DNA from: Dyella terrae
GTDB taxonomy: Bacteria; Pseudomonadota; Gammaproteobacteria; Xanthomonadales; Rhodanobacteraceae
Length of the DNA: 64,000 nt
Assembly (NCBI RefSeq): GCF_022394535.1
Contig: NZ_CP089414.1
Span: 1,736,001-1,800,000, forward strand
Direction of reading: 5' to 3'
Below the pieces are notes generated by a model. It was not told where the DNA came from and did not search any database. It saw nothing but the letters and a program-made list of their open reading frames with translations. Made by a program: the position numbers and the translations under genes. Positions 17,131 to 26,861 of the stretch are shown here, one piece after another; positions within the stretch are counted from its first letter, which is position 1; each line of letters begins with the position of its first letter.

Positions 17131-17628
17131 TCAGGCCGATGGCTCCAGCGGCACCAGCATGCCGCGCTTGAGCGTGCTCAGTGCCACCCGGGTCTGGAAA
17201 CGACGAACATTCGCGTTGTCCGCGACGAGGCGTTGCATGAGGGCTTCGAAATCGTCGACGTCACGAGCTACGACAATCAGCACATAGTCGCCCGCACCCG
17301 TGACGTACCACGCCTCCTGAATGCAGGATTCGGCAACGATCCATTGCTTCAGGCTCGCCAATAACTCAGGCCGCTCTCGTTCCACTTCAACGTCAACGAT
17401 CATCGTCAACGGGCGCCCCGCCCGCTTAGGATCCACCACCGCGACCTCGGCAAGAATGACGCCATCCTCCCGCAGGCGGACGATGCGTCGCTGCACCGCG
17501 GAGGCGGACAGGCCGACGTCCGCGCCAATCAGCTCGGCGGGCCGGCGCGCGTCCTTTTGCAGGACGCCCAGGATGCGTTGGTCAATCTTGTCCAGTTCAC
17601 CGGTCACGTACGCGCGAACTCCATGCAA
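17131..17628 (-). CDS. Lrp/AsnC family transcriptional regulator
   Basis: A 165-residue Lrp/AsnC regulator. The N-terminal helix-turn-helix (about residues 13-60) reads LDKIDQRILGVLQKDARR and SASAVQRRIVRLREDGVI. The C-terminal RAM ligand-binding domain follows (ITVDVEVE-like strand, VTGAGDYVLIVVARDVDDFEAL). It is divergent from the glutathione S-transferase gene across about 98 bases, so that gene is a likely target. The first eight residues before GELDKID may be untranslated; a GTG at codon 8 is an alternative start. Confidence 0.92.
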   Translation of the reverse strand: MHGVRAYVTGELDKIDQRILGVLQKDARRPAELIGADVGLSASAVQRRIVRLREDGVILAEVAVVDPKRAGRPLTMIVDVEVERERPELLASLKQWIVAESCIQEAWYVTGAGDYVLIVVARDVDDFEALMQRLVADNANVRRFQTRVALSTLKRGMLVPLEPSA

Positions 17629-17726
17629 GACGCAGGAAACAGGCGTTGCCCCGCCCTAAGTTGCGGGCTGGCCGCGCGGGCGGACTCTAGCATAGCCCGC
17701 ACCTTCAAGATCCAGAGCGCCGTTGC

Positions 17727-18392
17727 ATGAAGCTCCACTATCAGTCGCATTCACCGTACGCACGAAAGGTGCTGGTGTTCGCTCACGAAGCTGGGCTGGC
17801 CGATCGCATCGACGTGATCCATCAGGAAACCAGCCCCGTGCAGCGCAACGATGAAGTGTTCGCCCTCAACCCGTTGGGCAAGGTTCCCGTGCTTGTCTGC
17901 GATGACGGCACGGTGCTGTTCGAGTCCAGTGTCATTTGCGAGTACCTGGATGATCTGCATGACGGAAGCAGGCTCATTCCATCGACGCCCTCGCGACGCT
18001 TTCCGGCCCTGCTCCGTCAGGCCGTCGCCCAGGGTTTGGCCGATGCCGGCATTGCGGCACGCTGGGAATCGGAACGACGTCCCGAGGCGCTGCGATGGCC
18101 GCCCTTGCTCGAAGGTCATCTGCGGAAGGTCATCGCCGTCTGTGACTATCTGGAAGACCATATCCCCCACAACGAGCAGGTGGATATCGGCGATATCGCG
18201 CTCGCGACCGCGCTTAGCTGGATTGCTTTTCGGCGTGTCCACGACTTTCAACCGGGACGCCCGCGGCTATCCGCGTGGTACCAGCGGTTCTGCGCGCGCC
18301 CATCCATGATCGCCACGCCACTCTTTGGCGACACCATCGACCAACCTTTGTCGGCAAGCACGGGAGCCACGCATGTCGTCGCCATGGTTTGA
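17727..18392 (+). CDS. Glutathione S-transferase family protein
   Basis: A 221-residue cytosolic glutathione S-transferase-like protein. The thioredoxin-fold N-terminal domain (1-80) shows SHSPYARKVLVFAHEAG, the cis-Pro in GKVPVLV and the glutathione-binding LFESSVICEYLD. A helical C-terminal domain follows. Ser/Tyr candidates for activation lie near residues 6-11. It is divergent from an Lrp-type regulator. Substrate unknown. Confidence 0.9.
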   Translation: MKLHYQSHSPYARKVLVFAHEAGLADRIDVIHQETSPVQRNDEVFALNPLGKVPVLVCDDGTVLFESSVICEYLDDLHDGSRLIPSTPSRRFPALLRQAVAQGLADAGIAARWESERRPEALRWPPLLEGHLRKVIAVCDYLEDHIPHNEQVDIGDIALATALSWIAFRRVHDFQPGRPRLSAWYQRFCARPSMIATPLFGDTIDQPLSASTGATHVVAMV

Positions 18393-18774
18393 CCTGTTGT
18401 GCCTGCATGGCTACATCACCGAAGTGCGATGGCTGCATCCGCGAATGAATCGTCCACCCGCCACGCCGCAACCCAAGCCTGTACCGCGGAGCACGGGTGC
18501 CGTGCTCGCAAGGCGAGCTGTGACGTCCTTACGGCTATGCCTTGGCATTGGTGATGGCGCTTTGCGCTCGCAATAACGGAAGACGCGCTCAAGTCAGATT
18601 CACTTCGAATTCAAGGGAAGTAAACCTGACGCCAAAACTCAGTCTGGCTCCCCGCGAAACGTCATCAGGTGACTAGTTCTTCGCTAGGACTTTTCCGATA
18701 GAAGCGCCATGGCGTTTCCTGCCCAATGCGATCTGGCCATGCCGGCCAGCATTCCAAAGAGCGGAGAGCGTGTT
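18393..18774. other. Intergenic stretch with one weak hairpin
   Basis: About 380 bases after the glutathione S-transferase gene. A 7-bp stem with a five-base loop (GAGCACG at 18489-18495 / CGTGCTC at 18501-18507) could help end transcription but has no T run. Open frames here are shadows or lack ribosome binding sites. Nothing else is recognisable. Confidence 0.4.
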
Positions 18775-18990
18775 ATGGGCATTCTGGATACCTTGGGCGA
18801 AGTAGTGGGCGCGGTAGCCGCCGTCGAAGCGGCTGAAAAGCTCGATCCGAACGCAGGCCTTCTGACCAAGGGCGTGGCGGCGATCGCTGGCTTCAAAGGC
18901 GCGGGGGCGCTGGAATCGACCCTGGCAAAGAAAGAGGGTGATGCCGATACCAACGAGGCCGAATCACAAGAGCCAGATTCGCAAGCCTGA
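18775..18990 (+). CDS. Small Ala/Gly-rich hypothetical protein
   Basis: A 71-residue protein starting at ATG 18775, seven bases after GGAGAG. The middle (VVGAVAAVEAAEKLDPNAGL and GVAAIAGFKGAGALE) is Ala/Gly-rich and weakly hydrophobic, with no clear transmembrane helix; the tail is acidic. No family is recognised. It stands alone and is closed by a very strong terminator, which supports a real, separately transcribed gene. Confidence 0.6.
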   Translation: MGILDTLGEVVGAVAAVEAAEKLDPNAGLLTKGVAAIAGFKGAGALESTLAKKEGDADTNEAESQEPDSQA

Positions 18991-19008
18991 TTGACAAACG
19001 TAACAAAA

Positions 19009-19040
19009 GGGACCGGCAGTGACGCTGCCGGTCCCTTTTT
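19009..19040. terminator. Strong bidirectional intrinsic terminator
   Basis: An 11-bp perfect stem (GGGACCGGCAG / CTGCCGGTCCC) with a five-base loop, followed by TTTTT on the plus strand and by TTTT on the minus strand. It serves the small gene at 18775 and, from the other side, the GH2/GH92/TonB-receptor operon. Confidence 0.92.
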
Positions 19041-19124
19041 GTTTGCGTCAATCAAGCGACGTCGCCAACCCCGGCGCAAGCACCATCGGAAGATCGATGG
19101 ACTCGCCCTTCCACACGCAGGGTC

Positions 19125-21017
19125 TTAAGGTTGACCACCTGCGCGTATCGTCGCTTCGTTGGTCGCGCGCACTTTCGCCTCATCCACCTTTTCTATCTTG
19201 CGGTCATAGGTGAACAAGCCGTTGTGCTCACCCTCGACGTCGGTGATCTGTGTGTAGACGCTGCCAGACACACCCACGCCAGGGCCTTTATCACGCAGCA
19301 CGGCGGTATTGGCGACGTAACCGTCGGTCAGCGCGGCGCTGTCCTTCACTGACCCGTACGGATTGATCGGCGTGTTCGGCCAGACATGACCGGGAACGCC
19401 AAGGGTCAGGCCACCGTGTTCGCCATCAATGGCGGCGCGTGTTGCGTCCGGGCTGGGTAAACCGGGCCCTTGATAGTCGTGCACGTCATAGACGTCGCCG
19501 GCGTGCGGGTCGCCCTTGGTGTCGCAGCAGTTGGCACCGCTACGCGCATCGACCAGACGCGAGGGATCACGCTGCTTGATCAAGCCAGCCAGCTCCGCCG
19601 CGGCAGGAATACTCCACTGACCCCAGCCCTCGTTGAACGGAATCCAGCCGATGATCGAGGTTTCACCCTTGAGCTGGTCGACGATGGCCGACACGTCGGT
19701 ACGGAAGCCCGCCTTGTCGGCCGCACTGAGCGCGTCGTTGTGGCCGTTCGGCAGTGCTGGCATGTCCTGCCACACCATCAGACCGATGTGGTCGGCCCAG
19801 TAATACCAGCGCGCCGGCTCCACCTTGATGTGCTTGCGGATGGTGTTGAAGCCCAGGTCCTTGGTCTTCTGCACGTCGAACTTGAGCGCCGCATCGGTGG
19901 GTGCGGTGTAGATGCCATCCGGCCAGTAGCCCTGATCCAGCGTAGCCAGCAGGAAGGTCGGCTTGCCGTTCAACACGATGCGGTTGCGTCCGCCCACTTT
20001 CTCCACGGCGACGGAGCGCAAGCCGGCGTAGCTGGTCACCTCGTCACGTTGATCGCCCCGCGTGAGCGTGGCCTTGAAGGTGTACAGGAAGGGATCCTGT
20101 GGGCTCCACAGGCGCGGATGCGCGATGGCCAGATGCAACGGTTGGCAGGCCGACCCACTCGTTTCGCTCACGATCCCGCCATCAGTGTAGGCGGTCACAT
20201 TGAGCGTCGCGCCTTTGCAGCCACCATTCAGCGTCGAGGTGACGGTGAAGGCGTCCAGGCTGCGCGTTGGCGTGAAGCTCAGCTGCGCGAGACTGGTAGC
20301 AGGCACCGGCTCCAGCCACACCGATTGCCAGATACCCGAGGCCGCAGTGTAGAAGATGCCTTCAGGCTTCAGCCGCTGCTTGCCGACCATCACGTTGGTA
20401 CCATCCACCGGCGCATGCACGGCGACGATGATCTCCTGTGGCCCGCTCGCCCGAAGCCCCTGAGTGATGTCCGCGCTGAAGGACGTATAGCCACCGGCAT
20501 GCTTCGCCACCTGTGTACCGTTGACGTACACCGTGGCCTCCTGCGCCACCGCACCAAAGTTCAGCCGTACGTGCTGGCCGTGTGCAGTGAATGCGGTCGG
20601 GATGTCCACCAGTCGACGGTAGGTCAGGAAGTCCGAATGCTTTTGCACGCCCGAGAGCACCGATTCGATCGGGTACGGCACCAGCACTTTGTCCTTCAGT
20701 GTCTGACCGAACTGCGGCGTGCCTTGCACATCGCTCGACGCGTATTGCCATAGCCCGTTGAGGCTCATCCATTGCGGATGCTCCAGCGATGGGCGTGCGA
20801 GCTGTGGGCGTGGATACTCAGGCAACGCATTGTCAGGTGACACCTCGGCAGTCCACGGTGTCGCCAACGGCGCCGCCTTGCCGTTCCAGACCATCGACTG
20901 ATCCGGCGACGCGACGGCCATTGATGCAAAGCCCATCGCCACGATCATGCAGGCGCATGCGCCCCGTACTTTGATGCGGTCCATGATCCGTTCGTTCCTC
21001 ATCGCGCCCGTGATCAT
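19125..21017 (-). CDS. Glycoside hydrolase family 2 protein
   Basis: A secreted GH2-type glycosidase of 630 residues. The start ATG 21017 overlaps the GH92 stop (ATGA) and follows GGGGAG, so the genes are translationally coupled. A signal peptide (hydrophobic core CACMIVAMGFASMAVA) is followed by the sugar-binding jelly roll (SLNGLWQY, YVNGTQVAKHAGGY), an immunoglobulin-like domain and the TIM barrel. Probable acid/base Glu463 lies in GWIPFNEGWGQW and a candidate nucleophile Glu533 in AIDGEHGG. GH2 covers beta-galactosidases, -mannosidases and -glucuronidases; the linkage is not certain. Next to GH92, a role on mannose-containing glycans, such as cleaving the core beta-mannose of N-glycans, is a reasonable inference. 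Confidence 0.9.
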   Translation of the reverse strand: MITGAMRNERIMDRIKVRGACACMIVAMGFASMAVASPDQSMVWNGKAAPLATPWTAEVSPDNALPEYPRPQLARPSLEHPQWMSLNGLWQYASSDVQGTPQFGQTLKDKVLVPYPIESVLSGVQKHSDFLTYRRLVDIPTAFTAHGQHVRLNFGAVAQEATVYVNGTQVAKHAGGYTSFSADITQGLRASGPQEIIVAVHAPVDGTNVMVGKQRLKPEGIFYTAASGIWQSVWLEPVPATSLAQLSFTPTRSLDAFTVTSTLNGGCKGATLNVTAYTDGGIVSETSGSACQPLHLAIAHPRLWSPQDPFLYTFKATLTRGDQRDEVTSYAGLRSVAVEKVGGRNRIVLNGKPTFLLATLDQGYWPDGIYTAPTDAALKFDVQKTKDLGFNTIRKHIKVEPARWYYWADHIGLMVWQDMPALPNGHNDALSAADKAGFRTDVSAIVDQLKGETSIIGWIPFNEGWGQWSIPAAAELAGLIKQRDPSRLVDARSGANCCDTKGDPHAGDVYDVHDYQGPGLPSPDATRAAIDGEHGGLTLGVPGHVWPNTPINPYGSVKDSAALTDGYVANTAVLRDKGPGVGVSGSVYTQITDVEGEHNGLFTYDRKIEKVDEAKVRATNEATIRAGGQP

Positions 21018-23410
21018 TTCCGCTCCCCTGACATCGAGGACGGTGCATCGTGCGGATCGGCGCCCCATGCCTTATTCGGCTCTGGCCCCATCGTCAACAC
21101 CAATGTAGCGCCGTTCGCGATGTCGGCATGGCTGAACCATGGCTTGGTCCACGGCTTGCCGTTGAGCGTGGCGGACTGGATGTACATGTTCTTGGCCGAG
21201 TTGTTGCGCGCGACGATCTCCAACACCTTGCCGTTGCCCATGTGCAGGCGAACCTTGTCAAAGATCGGGCTGCCGAGGATGTAATCGGGGCTGGCAGGAT
21301 CAACCGGGTAGAAACCCATCGCGCTGAGCACATACCAGGACGAGGTCGAGCCCTGGTCGTCCATACCGGGGAAAGCGTAGCCACTGGCGTCGCTGCCATA
21401 CATCTCGTCAAGAATGCGGCGCGCCAGCGCCTGCGTCTTCCAAGGTTGGCCGCTCCATGCATAAAGGTAGGCCGCCTGCTGGTCCGGCTGGTTGCCTTGC
21501 ACGTACTGCCCGATCAGGCCTGTGCAATCTCGGCAGATACCCTTGGGTTGGTAAGGCGTGGAGAAAAACGCGTCGAGCTTGGCGTTAAATGCGTCGCGCC
21601 CGCCGAGCAGATCGATCAACCCCTGCACGTCGTGTGGCACCAGCCATAGCGTGGACCAGCCGGAGGCTTCTTTCATCATGAAGTTGTAGTACGGCTCGCC
21701 CGGATCGAATGGCGAAATCCACTTGCCGTCCGCCGTGCGGCCGCGTATGAAGCCCACCGCAGGATCGAACACGTTGCGGTAATTCGCGGCGCGACCCAGG
21801 AACATCTTCGCATCGTCCGCCTTACCGAGCCGGCTGGCGACGTCGGCTAGCGCGTGATCATCCCAAGCGTATTCGAGCGTGGTCGCGGCACCGGCCTTGC
21901 CATCCGCGTAGGGAGGGCTGGCATTGGCCGGCGGGAGGATGTCGGAGATCCAGCCGTTCTTCATGTACTCGGCAAGATAACCGCGCGGCCCCTTGGGATC
22001 GGTGGCGTTCTTGCGCAGGTACTCGTAAGCAGCCGCGTAGTCGAACGGAATACCGCGCTGCCAGGCACCGTCGTAAAGGAACACGGCGTGGTCGCCGTGG
22101 AACGAGGTGTCCATGTAGCCGCGTTCGCGTGCGCGATCCAGCTCAGAGCGCATGATGTCCTGCACGACATTCGGCTCGAGCAGCATCAGCAAGGTGATCT
22201 GGTTGCGACCCGTATCCCAGAACGGCACCGGGCCATAGCGGTCGTAGCTGGCGACCTGCACGCGGCCATCCTCACCGGTGAAGTGGTCGCCTTTGCGCGC
22301 GATCAACCGTGGGCTGGCGAAGGAGTGATACAGCGTCGAATAGAACAGCATGCGCTGCTTGGGCGTGCCGCCGGTGACTTCGACACGGTCGAACAGCTTC
22401 GCCCAGGCTGCGCGCGCCTGAGCGTGCACGCGATCGAAATTCGCATCAGGATCTTCGTCGCGCAGTCGCTGCTCGGCCTCGTCGGCACTGTGCCCATGAG
22501 CGACTCTCACCAGCACCTGCTCGCCGGCCTTCGTATCAAAAGTGACATAGGCGCCCGCATAACTGCCGGATACGGTACGTCGATCGGTTTGCACGTCTTG
22601 GTCACCGATCCCATAGCCCTGGTGTTCATGGTTCGCGCGGAACGTGCCGAAGCGGACGAATGGTCGCGAGAATTCAGCGACAAACCACGGGCCGTCCGCA
22701 TCGTTGTCCACGCGGCCACCCGTGGTGACGCCGCGAATCGTGCGGTCGCCGACGACTTCCACGTCGCCACCCGGGCGACGCAGATTGATGATGACGTTCG
22801 AACGATGGCTTTCCGGAAAGGTGAAACGCATCAGGCTGGTGCGCTGCGTCGCCGTCAGTTCGACCCGAGTGTGGAACGTGGCCAGATCCACCGCGTAATA
22901 ACCGGGCGAGGCTTTTTCACTCGCCTTGTCGTAATACGACTGCGCATAGTTCGGTGGCATGGTCCAATCGCCGACCACCGGCATGATCATCGGCGCAGCA
23001 CGACCACCGTAGGTCGAGCCACCACCGGTGAAGCCGATCATCGTCGGGTTGGCGTAGTAGTAAGACATGGCCACGCCGGTGGGATAGCTCAGGTCGACAT
23101 TCACGTTGACCGGTGTCGCCTCCGTCGCGCTTTGCGGCAGGCTGGCGCCCGGCGATGTCATGCCTGAGTACAACGGCTCGCCCGGCGGCGGCGCATTACC
23201 GATCAGCTCCTGCCGATCCAGTGGCGCGGTGCCGACCAGCGGGTTGGCTTCATCGACGGCCGACGACGCAGGTGGCGACGTGCTGTCGTTCTTGGCATAC
23301 CCCACGCCGATGCTGCCAAGCGCGAATACCGCCAGCGCGAGAGGCCACGCGGTGCGCTGGCTGTGGGTCCACGAAACACTTCGGCGAAGTCGTGCAAGAG
23401 ACGGATTCAT
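21014..23410 (-). CDS. Glycoside hydrolase family 92 alpha-mannosidase
   Basis: An exported GH92 protein of 798 residues; the family contains calcium-dependent inverting exo-alpha-mannosidases. A signal peptide (LALAVFALGSIGVGYA) precedes the N-terminal beta-sandwich (about 60-330) and the (alpha/alpha)6 catalytic domain. Family signatures are GIPFDYAAAYEYLRKNATD, SGWSTLWLVPHDVQGL and DDQGSTSSWYVLSAMGFYP, then IVARNNSAKNMYIQSATLNG. AGGAAG precedes ATG 23410. It follows the TonB receptor by 141 bases and overlaps the GH2 gene, so the enzymes process oligosaccharides brought in by the receptor. The alpha-1,2, -1,3 or -1,6 preference cannot be read here. Confidence 0.95.
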   Translation of the reverse strand: MNPSLARLRRSVSWTHSQRTAWPLALAVFALGSIGVGYAKNDSTSPPASSAVDEANPLVGTAPLDRQELIGNAPPPGEPLYSGMTSPGASLPQSATEATPVNVNVDLSYPTGVAMSYYYANPTMIGFTGGGSTYGGRAAPMIMPVVGDWTMPPNYAQSYYDKASEKASPGYYAVDLATFHTRVELTATQRTSLMRFTFPESHRSNVIINLRRPGGDVEVVGDRTIRGVTTGGRVDNDADGPWFVAEFSRPFVRFGTFRANHEHQGYGIGDQDVQTDRRTVSGSYAGAYVTFDTKAGEQVLVRVAHGHSADEAEQRLRDEDPDANFDRVHAQARAAWAKLFDRVEVTGGTPKQRMLFYSTLYHSFASPRLIARKGDHFTGEDGRVQVASYDRYGPVPFWDTGRNQITLLMLLEPNVVQDIMRSELDRARERGYMDTSFHGDHAVFLYDGAWQRGIPFDYAAAYEYLRKNATDPKGPRGYLAEYMKNGWISDILPPANASPPYADGKAGAATTLEYAWDDHALADVASRLGKADDAKMFLGRAANYRNVFDPAVGFIRGRTADGKWISPFDPGEPYYNFMMKEASGWSTLWLVPHDVQGLIDLLGGRDAFNAKLDAFFSTPYQPKGICRDCTGLIGQYVQGNQPDQQAAYLYAWSGQPWKTQALARRILDEMYGSDASGYAFPGMDDQGSTSSWYVLSAMGFYPVDPASPDYILGSPIFDKVRLHMGNGKVLEIVARNNSAKNMYIQSATLNGKPWTKPWFSHADIANGATLVLTMGPEPNKAWGADPHDAPSSMSGERK

Positions 23411-23551
23411 GATCGCTTCCTGTCGGAAAGTAGGCGTATCCGCTGCGATGCGGACAGCGACCTTTCACCTCCCCCGCCAGGAGGAAGGTGAAAGGCGTAA
23501 AGGCCGATCGCTGCGGGGTCAGGCAGAACGCCCGACCCCGCATGCGGTTTC

Positions 23552-26500
23552 TCAGCCGCCATCTCCGAACTTGTAGGTCAGGCCCACGTAGTACTGACGT
23601 CCTGCATATTCGAGCTGATACAGGCGTGCGGTCGTATCGTCGCCAAGGTACTGGCGAGGCGTGGAACGCGTCAGGTTGATCACCGACGCGGTCACCATCA
23701 GGTGCTTGGTGAACTCGTAATCGCCGTTCAAGTCGATCTGGTTGTAAGGCTCCGTATAGATGGGAAGACCGGAGGAAAGGCCTTGCATGGTGCGGCCCGT
23801 CCAGTTGCTGGTGGCACGCAGCAGCAACCCGTTCTTTTCATAGAACAACGAAATGTTGCCCACGTACTTGGCGCTGCCGATCAGTTCCGATTTGCCGACC
23901 GCCGTGTCGCCGAGCGTCACCGCAGTTTCGTTGGTCTTGTTGAGCGTGTAGTTGACGGTGTAGCCAAAGCCCACGTCGAAGGTGTGCTGCGTGTAGAGCT
24001 CCACGCCCTTGGACGTGCCCGAGCGACCGTTAGCATTGGTGCTGTACTGCATGAAGTTCTGTCCGGTGCCGCCGACGTTCACCGTGACGTTGTTGACGGT
24101 GACCGGTACAACGAAGTTCTTCACGGTCTTCTGGAACACATCCACGCCCACGACTGATTCCGGCGCGTAGTACCACTCGCCCGCCAAGTCGAACTGGGTG
24201 GCGGTGAACGGCTTCAGGTCGGCGTTGGCGCCACTGCCGTACCAACCCGGCAACGGTGCACCGAACTGCTTGCGGTCGTTGTAGTAAGCCTGCGTGTTGT
24301 TCGTGAGGCTACCTAGCTGGGCCAGGTCGGTGTAGTTGGCACGGGCCATCGCCTGCGAACCAGCAGCGCGCAGCACGAAATCATCCGCGAAAGTCCACGC
24401 GATGTTGAAGCTCGGCAAGAGCTTGTTGTACCGCTTAGAGGTGGAGGCGTTGGAGAACGTCTGGACCACCGCTTGCTCGCGCGGCAGATACTGGAAATCG
24501 CCCGCCGCGCACGCACCACCGCCCGCGTTCACACCGCTGGCCGGACAGATCAGGATGTTGCCGTTCGCGTCGTGGTAGTACACGGCGTTGTTGGTGGTGA
24601 TCTCGTCGGCGACGGTCAGGTCCTGCTTCGTGCTGACGAAGCGCAAGCCAAAGTTGCCGCGCAGCGAGCCCGTATCGAAATTCGCCTGGGCGTAGAGGGC
24701 CGAGATCTGCTCCTGCACTGTCGACTTGTCTTCGGGGTGGTTGTAGAGCACCCGGTCGTAGGTGGAGTTGAGGTAGTTGTAGTACGCCGGAAAATTGATC
24801 GCCGGGAACACATTGTCGTGGTACGCCTGCGTGTTTCCATCCAGATAATTCGGCTCGAGGAAGCCCGACGGCAGCTGGCCTGCATTGGGATCGCAGGTCT
24901 GGAACTGCAACTGAGTGCCCTTGCAGTACCAGCGCAGTTCGTTGTTCTGCTGCTCAGCGTGGTTGTCGCGGTACTTGGCACCGAACTGCAGCGACTTCAG
25001 CCAGGTGCTGTCCTCGAAGGCCCACGTAAAGTCCGCCTGCGCGAAATTCTGCGAGGTGCTGGTGTTGACCATGTTGGAACCGGTCGAGCCAAGATCCACC
25101 TGGCCCTGACCGGCAAGCATGTTCTGCAGCAGATTCGGCGACGCCGTGAGCGTCGGCGTACCGCTCAGGTTCCACGCGGCGCCGTTGCTTCCATCCACCC
25201 ATTGGCCGTTGACGAAGTTACGCGGCTTGGCGGCCATGCTCAGTTCCACCGACGGACCACCCGTCGCCCACGTACGACCGACGTTGAACGTTCCGCTGAG
25301 GGCACCGCCGTTATCCCACTCGCCTTCAAGGTTGATAGTCTGCGAGGTCGCCTTCTCGACGGAGTAATTGCCCGTGACCCAGGGGATTTCCGTGGAGCAG
25401 ACATCCACTGGCTGACGCGTTGCGCCGGTGACCGGGTTGGTCAGCGAATTGCAGCCCGTGCCCGCAGGCGGAAGGACGTAGTTCGCCCCGGTGACGACGG
25501 TATGCGACGGGTCGAACGTCAGGCCATTGGGCGCAAGCAATCTGCCCTGCTGGTTTGCGTAGGTATCGGTCGGCAAGCCCCACTCCGGAACCTCCAACGT
25601 GTTGGTGATCTGGGTCTGCTGCCGCTGGAAGCGGAAGTAGTTGCCCGTCAGCAGCAAGTGATCGATGGGCTTGAACTGCAGCGTCACCTGGGCGCTCTTG
25701 TTCTTCAGATCCAACTGGTTCTGGCTGGTGGCGAACTGCTGCGGCATCCAGTAACCCGAATAGCTCTTGCCGGACTGATCCGTCACGCCGCCACCGGGCC
25801 ACAACGCAAGGTTGGGCGCCACAGCGGGGCCGTACTGTTGGCCATGCACATTGGTGGGCTGGGCGGTACACGTCGTGTAGTCGGTACAGTCGTTGGACCA
25901 CCAGTGCCAGCTCGATGCATTGGACTGGTAATCGATGTCACGGCGCTTCTGGTACGAGCCGGCGACGAGGACGCCAAAGGTCTGGTCCTTGTTCTTCCAT
26001 GACCACAGGGCCGAGCCCTGCGGCGTGACCTTGCCGCTGTTGTCGGAACCCGCGGCGTTGACGGAGACGAATCCGTCGTTCACACCCATCTCCAGCGGGC
26101 GACGCGTGCGCAGGTCCACGTTGCCGCCGATGCCACCTTCGTCCAGGCGGGCTTCCAGGCTCTTGTAGAGCTGGACGTCCGAGAACATGTTGGCGGGCAT
26201 CAGCGTGTAGTTGAACGAGCGCGACAGGCCAGCCGACGTATCCGCCGAGGCCACGTAGTTGCCGTTCAATTCAGTGAGCGTCAGCTCGGGCGCAAGGCCG
26301 CGGATGCTGACCGTTTTGCCTTCGCCCGATTCACGCGTGATAACCACGCCAGGCACATGCGCCAGCGCGTCGGCAATGTTCTTCGCGGGGAACTGCGCGA
26401 TGTTCTGCGCGTTAATCACCTCGACGATGGAGTTGGCGTCGCGCTTGTCCTGCATGTTCTGGTCGATCGACTGGCGATAGCTGGTGACCACCACCGCCGC

Positions 26501-26746
26501 GAGATCGGTGGGGTTGTTCGGGTCCGCCGTTTTGCTCTTATCGTCTTTCTTGTCCTTGTCGGACTTCTTTGCGTCTGCGCTGCCGGACGCTTGCGCGGTC
26601 GGCGGTGTGGTTGGTGTTGCAGCGGGCGCAGCGGACTGCGCAAAGGCATTGGCAGGTATTCCCAGGCAGCCACCAAAGGAAAGCGTCGCCAGGGCGAGCG
26701 CGACGTACAACGGATGGCGCTTAGACACGTACGGCTGATTAGTCAT
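23552..26746 (-). CDS. TonB-dependent receptor (carbohydrate uptake)
   Basis: An outer-membrane TonB-dependent transporter of 1064 residues. After a signal peptide (ALALATLSFGGCLGIPANAFA) comes a Pro/Ala/Lys-rich linker rich in KDKKDDK repeats. Then come a TonB-box-like segment (AAVVVTSYRQS), the plug domain (about 95-210, with IADALAHVPGVVITR and SIRGLAPELTLTELNG) and a 22-strand barrel ending in YYVGLTYKFGDGG. The VPGV-R-G-x-G-x-x-VSIRG plug is typical of the large TonB receptors of Xanthomonadales and Caulobacter that import oligosaccharides. It leads an operon with GH92 and GH2 genes. Its promoter carries a LacI-like operator. Confidence 0.95.
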   Translation of the reverse strand: MTNQPYVSKRHPLYVALALATLSFGGCLGIPANAFAQSAAPAATPTTPPTAQASGSADAKKSDKDKKDDKSKTADPNNPTDLAAVVVTSYRQSIDQNMQDKRDANSIVEVINAQNIAQFPAKNIADALAHVPGVVITRESGEGKTVSIRGLAPELTLTELNGNYVASADTSAGLSRSFNYTLMPANMFSDVQLYKSLEARLDEGGIGGNVDLRTRRPLEMGVNDGFVSVNAAGSDNSGKVTPQGSALWSWKNKDQTFGVLVAGSYQKRRDIDYQSNASSWHWWSNDCTDYTTCTAQPTNVHGQQYGPAVAPNLALWPGGGVTDQSGKSYSGYWMPQQFATSQNQLDLKNKSAQVTLQFKPIDHLLLTGNYFRFQRQQTQITNTLEVPEWGLPTDTYANQQGRLLAPNGLTFDPSHTVVTGANYVLPPAGTGCNSLTNPVTGATRQPVDVCSTEIPWVTGNYSVEKATSQTINLEGEWDNGGALSGTFNVGRTWATGGPSVELSMAAKPRNFVNGQWVDGSNGAAWNLSGTPTLTASPNLLQNMLAGQGQVDLGSTGSNMVNTSTSQNFAQADFTWAFEDSTWLKSLQFGAKYRDNHAEQQNNELRWYCKGTQLQFQTCDPNAGQLPSGFLEPNYLDGNTQAYHDNVFPAINFPAYYNYLNSTYDRVLYNHPEDKSTVQEQISALYAQANFDTGSLRGNFGLRFVSTKQDLTVADEITTNNAVYYHDANGNILICPASGVNAGGGACAAGDFQYLPREQAVVQTFSNASTSKRYNKLLPSFNIAWTFADDFVLRAAGSQAMARANYTDLAQLGSLTNNTQAYYNDRKQFGAPLPGWYGSGANADLKPFTATQFDLAGEWYYAPESVVGVDVFQKTVKNFVVPVTVNNVTVNVGGTGQNFMQYSTNANGRSGTSKGVELYTQHTFDVGFGYTVNYTLNKTNETAVTLGDTAVGKSELIGSAKYVGNISLFYEKNGLLLRATSNWTGRTMQGLSSGLPIYTEPYNQIDLNGDYEFTKHLMVTASVINLTRSTPRQYLGDDTTARLYQLEYAGRQYYVGLTYKFGDGG

Positions 26747-26861
26747 TTTTCTAAAGTCCCCTACTCGGTAAGCGCCCTTGTGGAGTTGGCGCGGCGATCC
26801 CCCGTTCGATCACGTGCTGCAGATGCGCGAGCTATGACTGCACGACGTTCTCCTTTCTTTT

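Noticed and set aside
19470..20753. 427-codon open frame opposite the GH2 gene
   Set aside because: Antisense shadow; composition and lack of start signals argue against it.
21854..23167. 437-codon open frame opposite the GH92 gene
   Set aside because: Antisense shadow with no recognisable domain; the minus-strand GH92 protein explains the region fully.
24473..26002. 509-codon open frame opposite the TonB receptor gene
   Set aside because: An antisense shadow produced by high-GC codon bias; no ribosome binding site or domain is visible.
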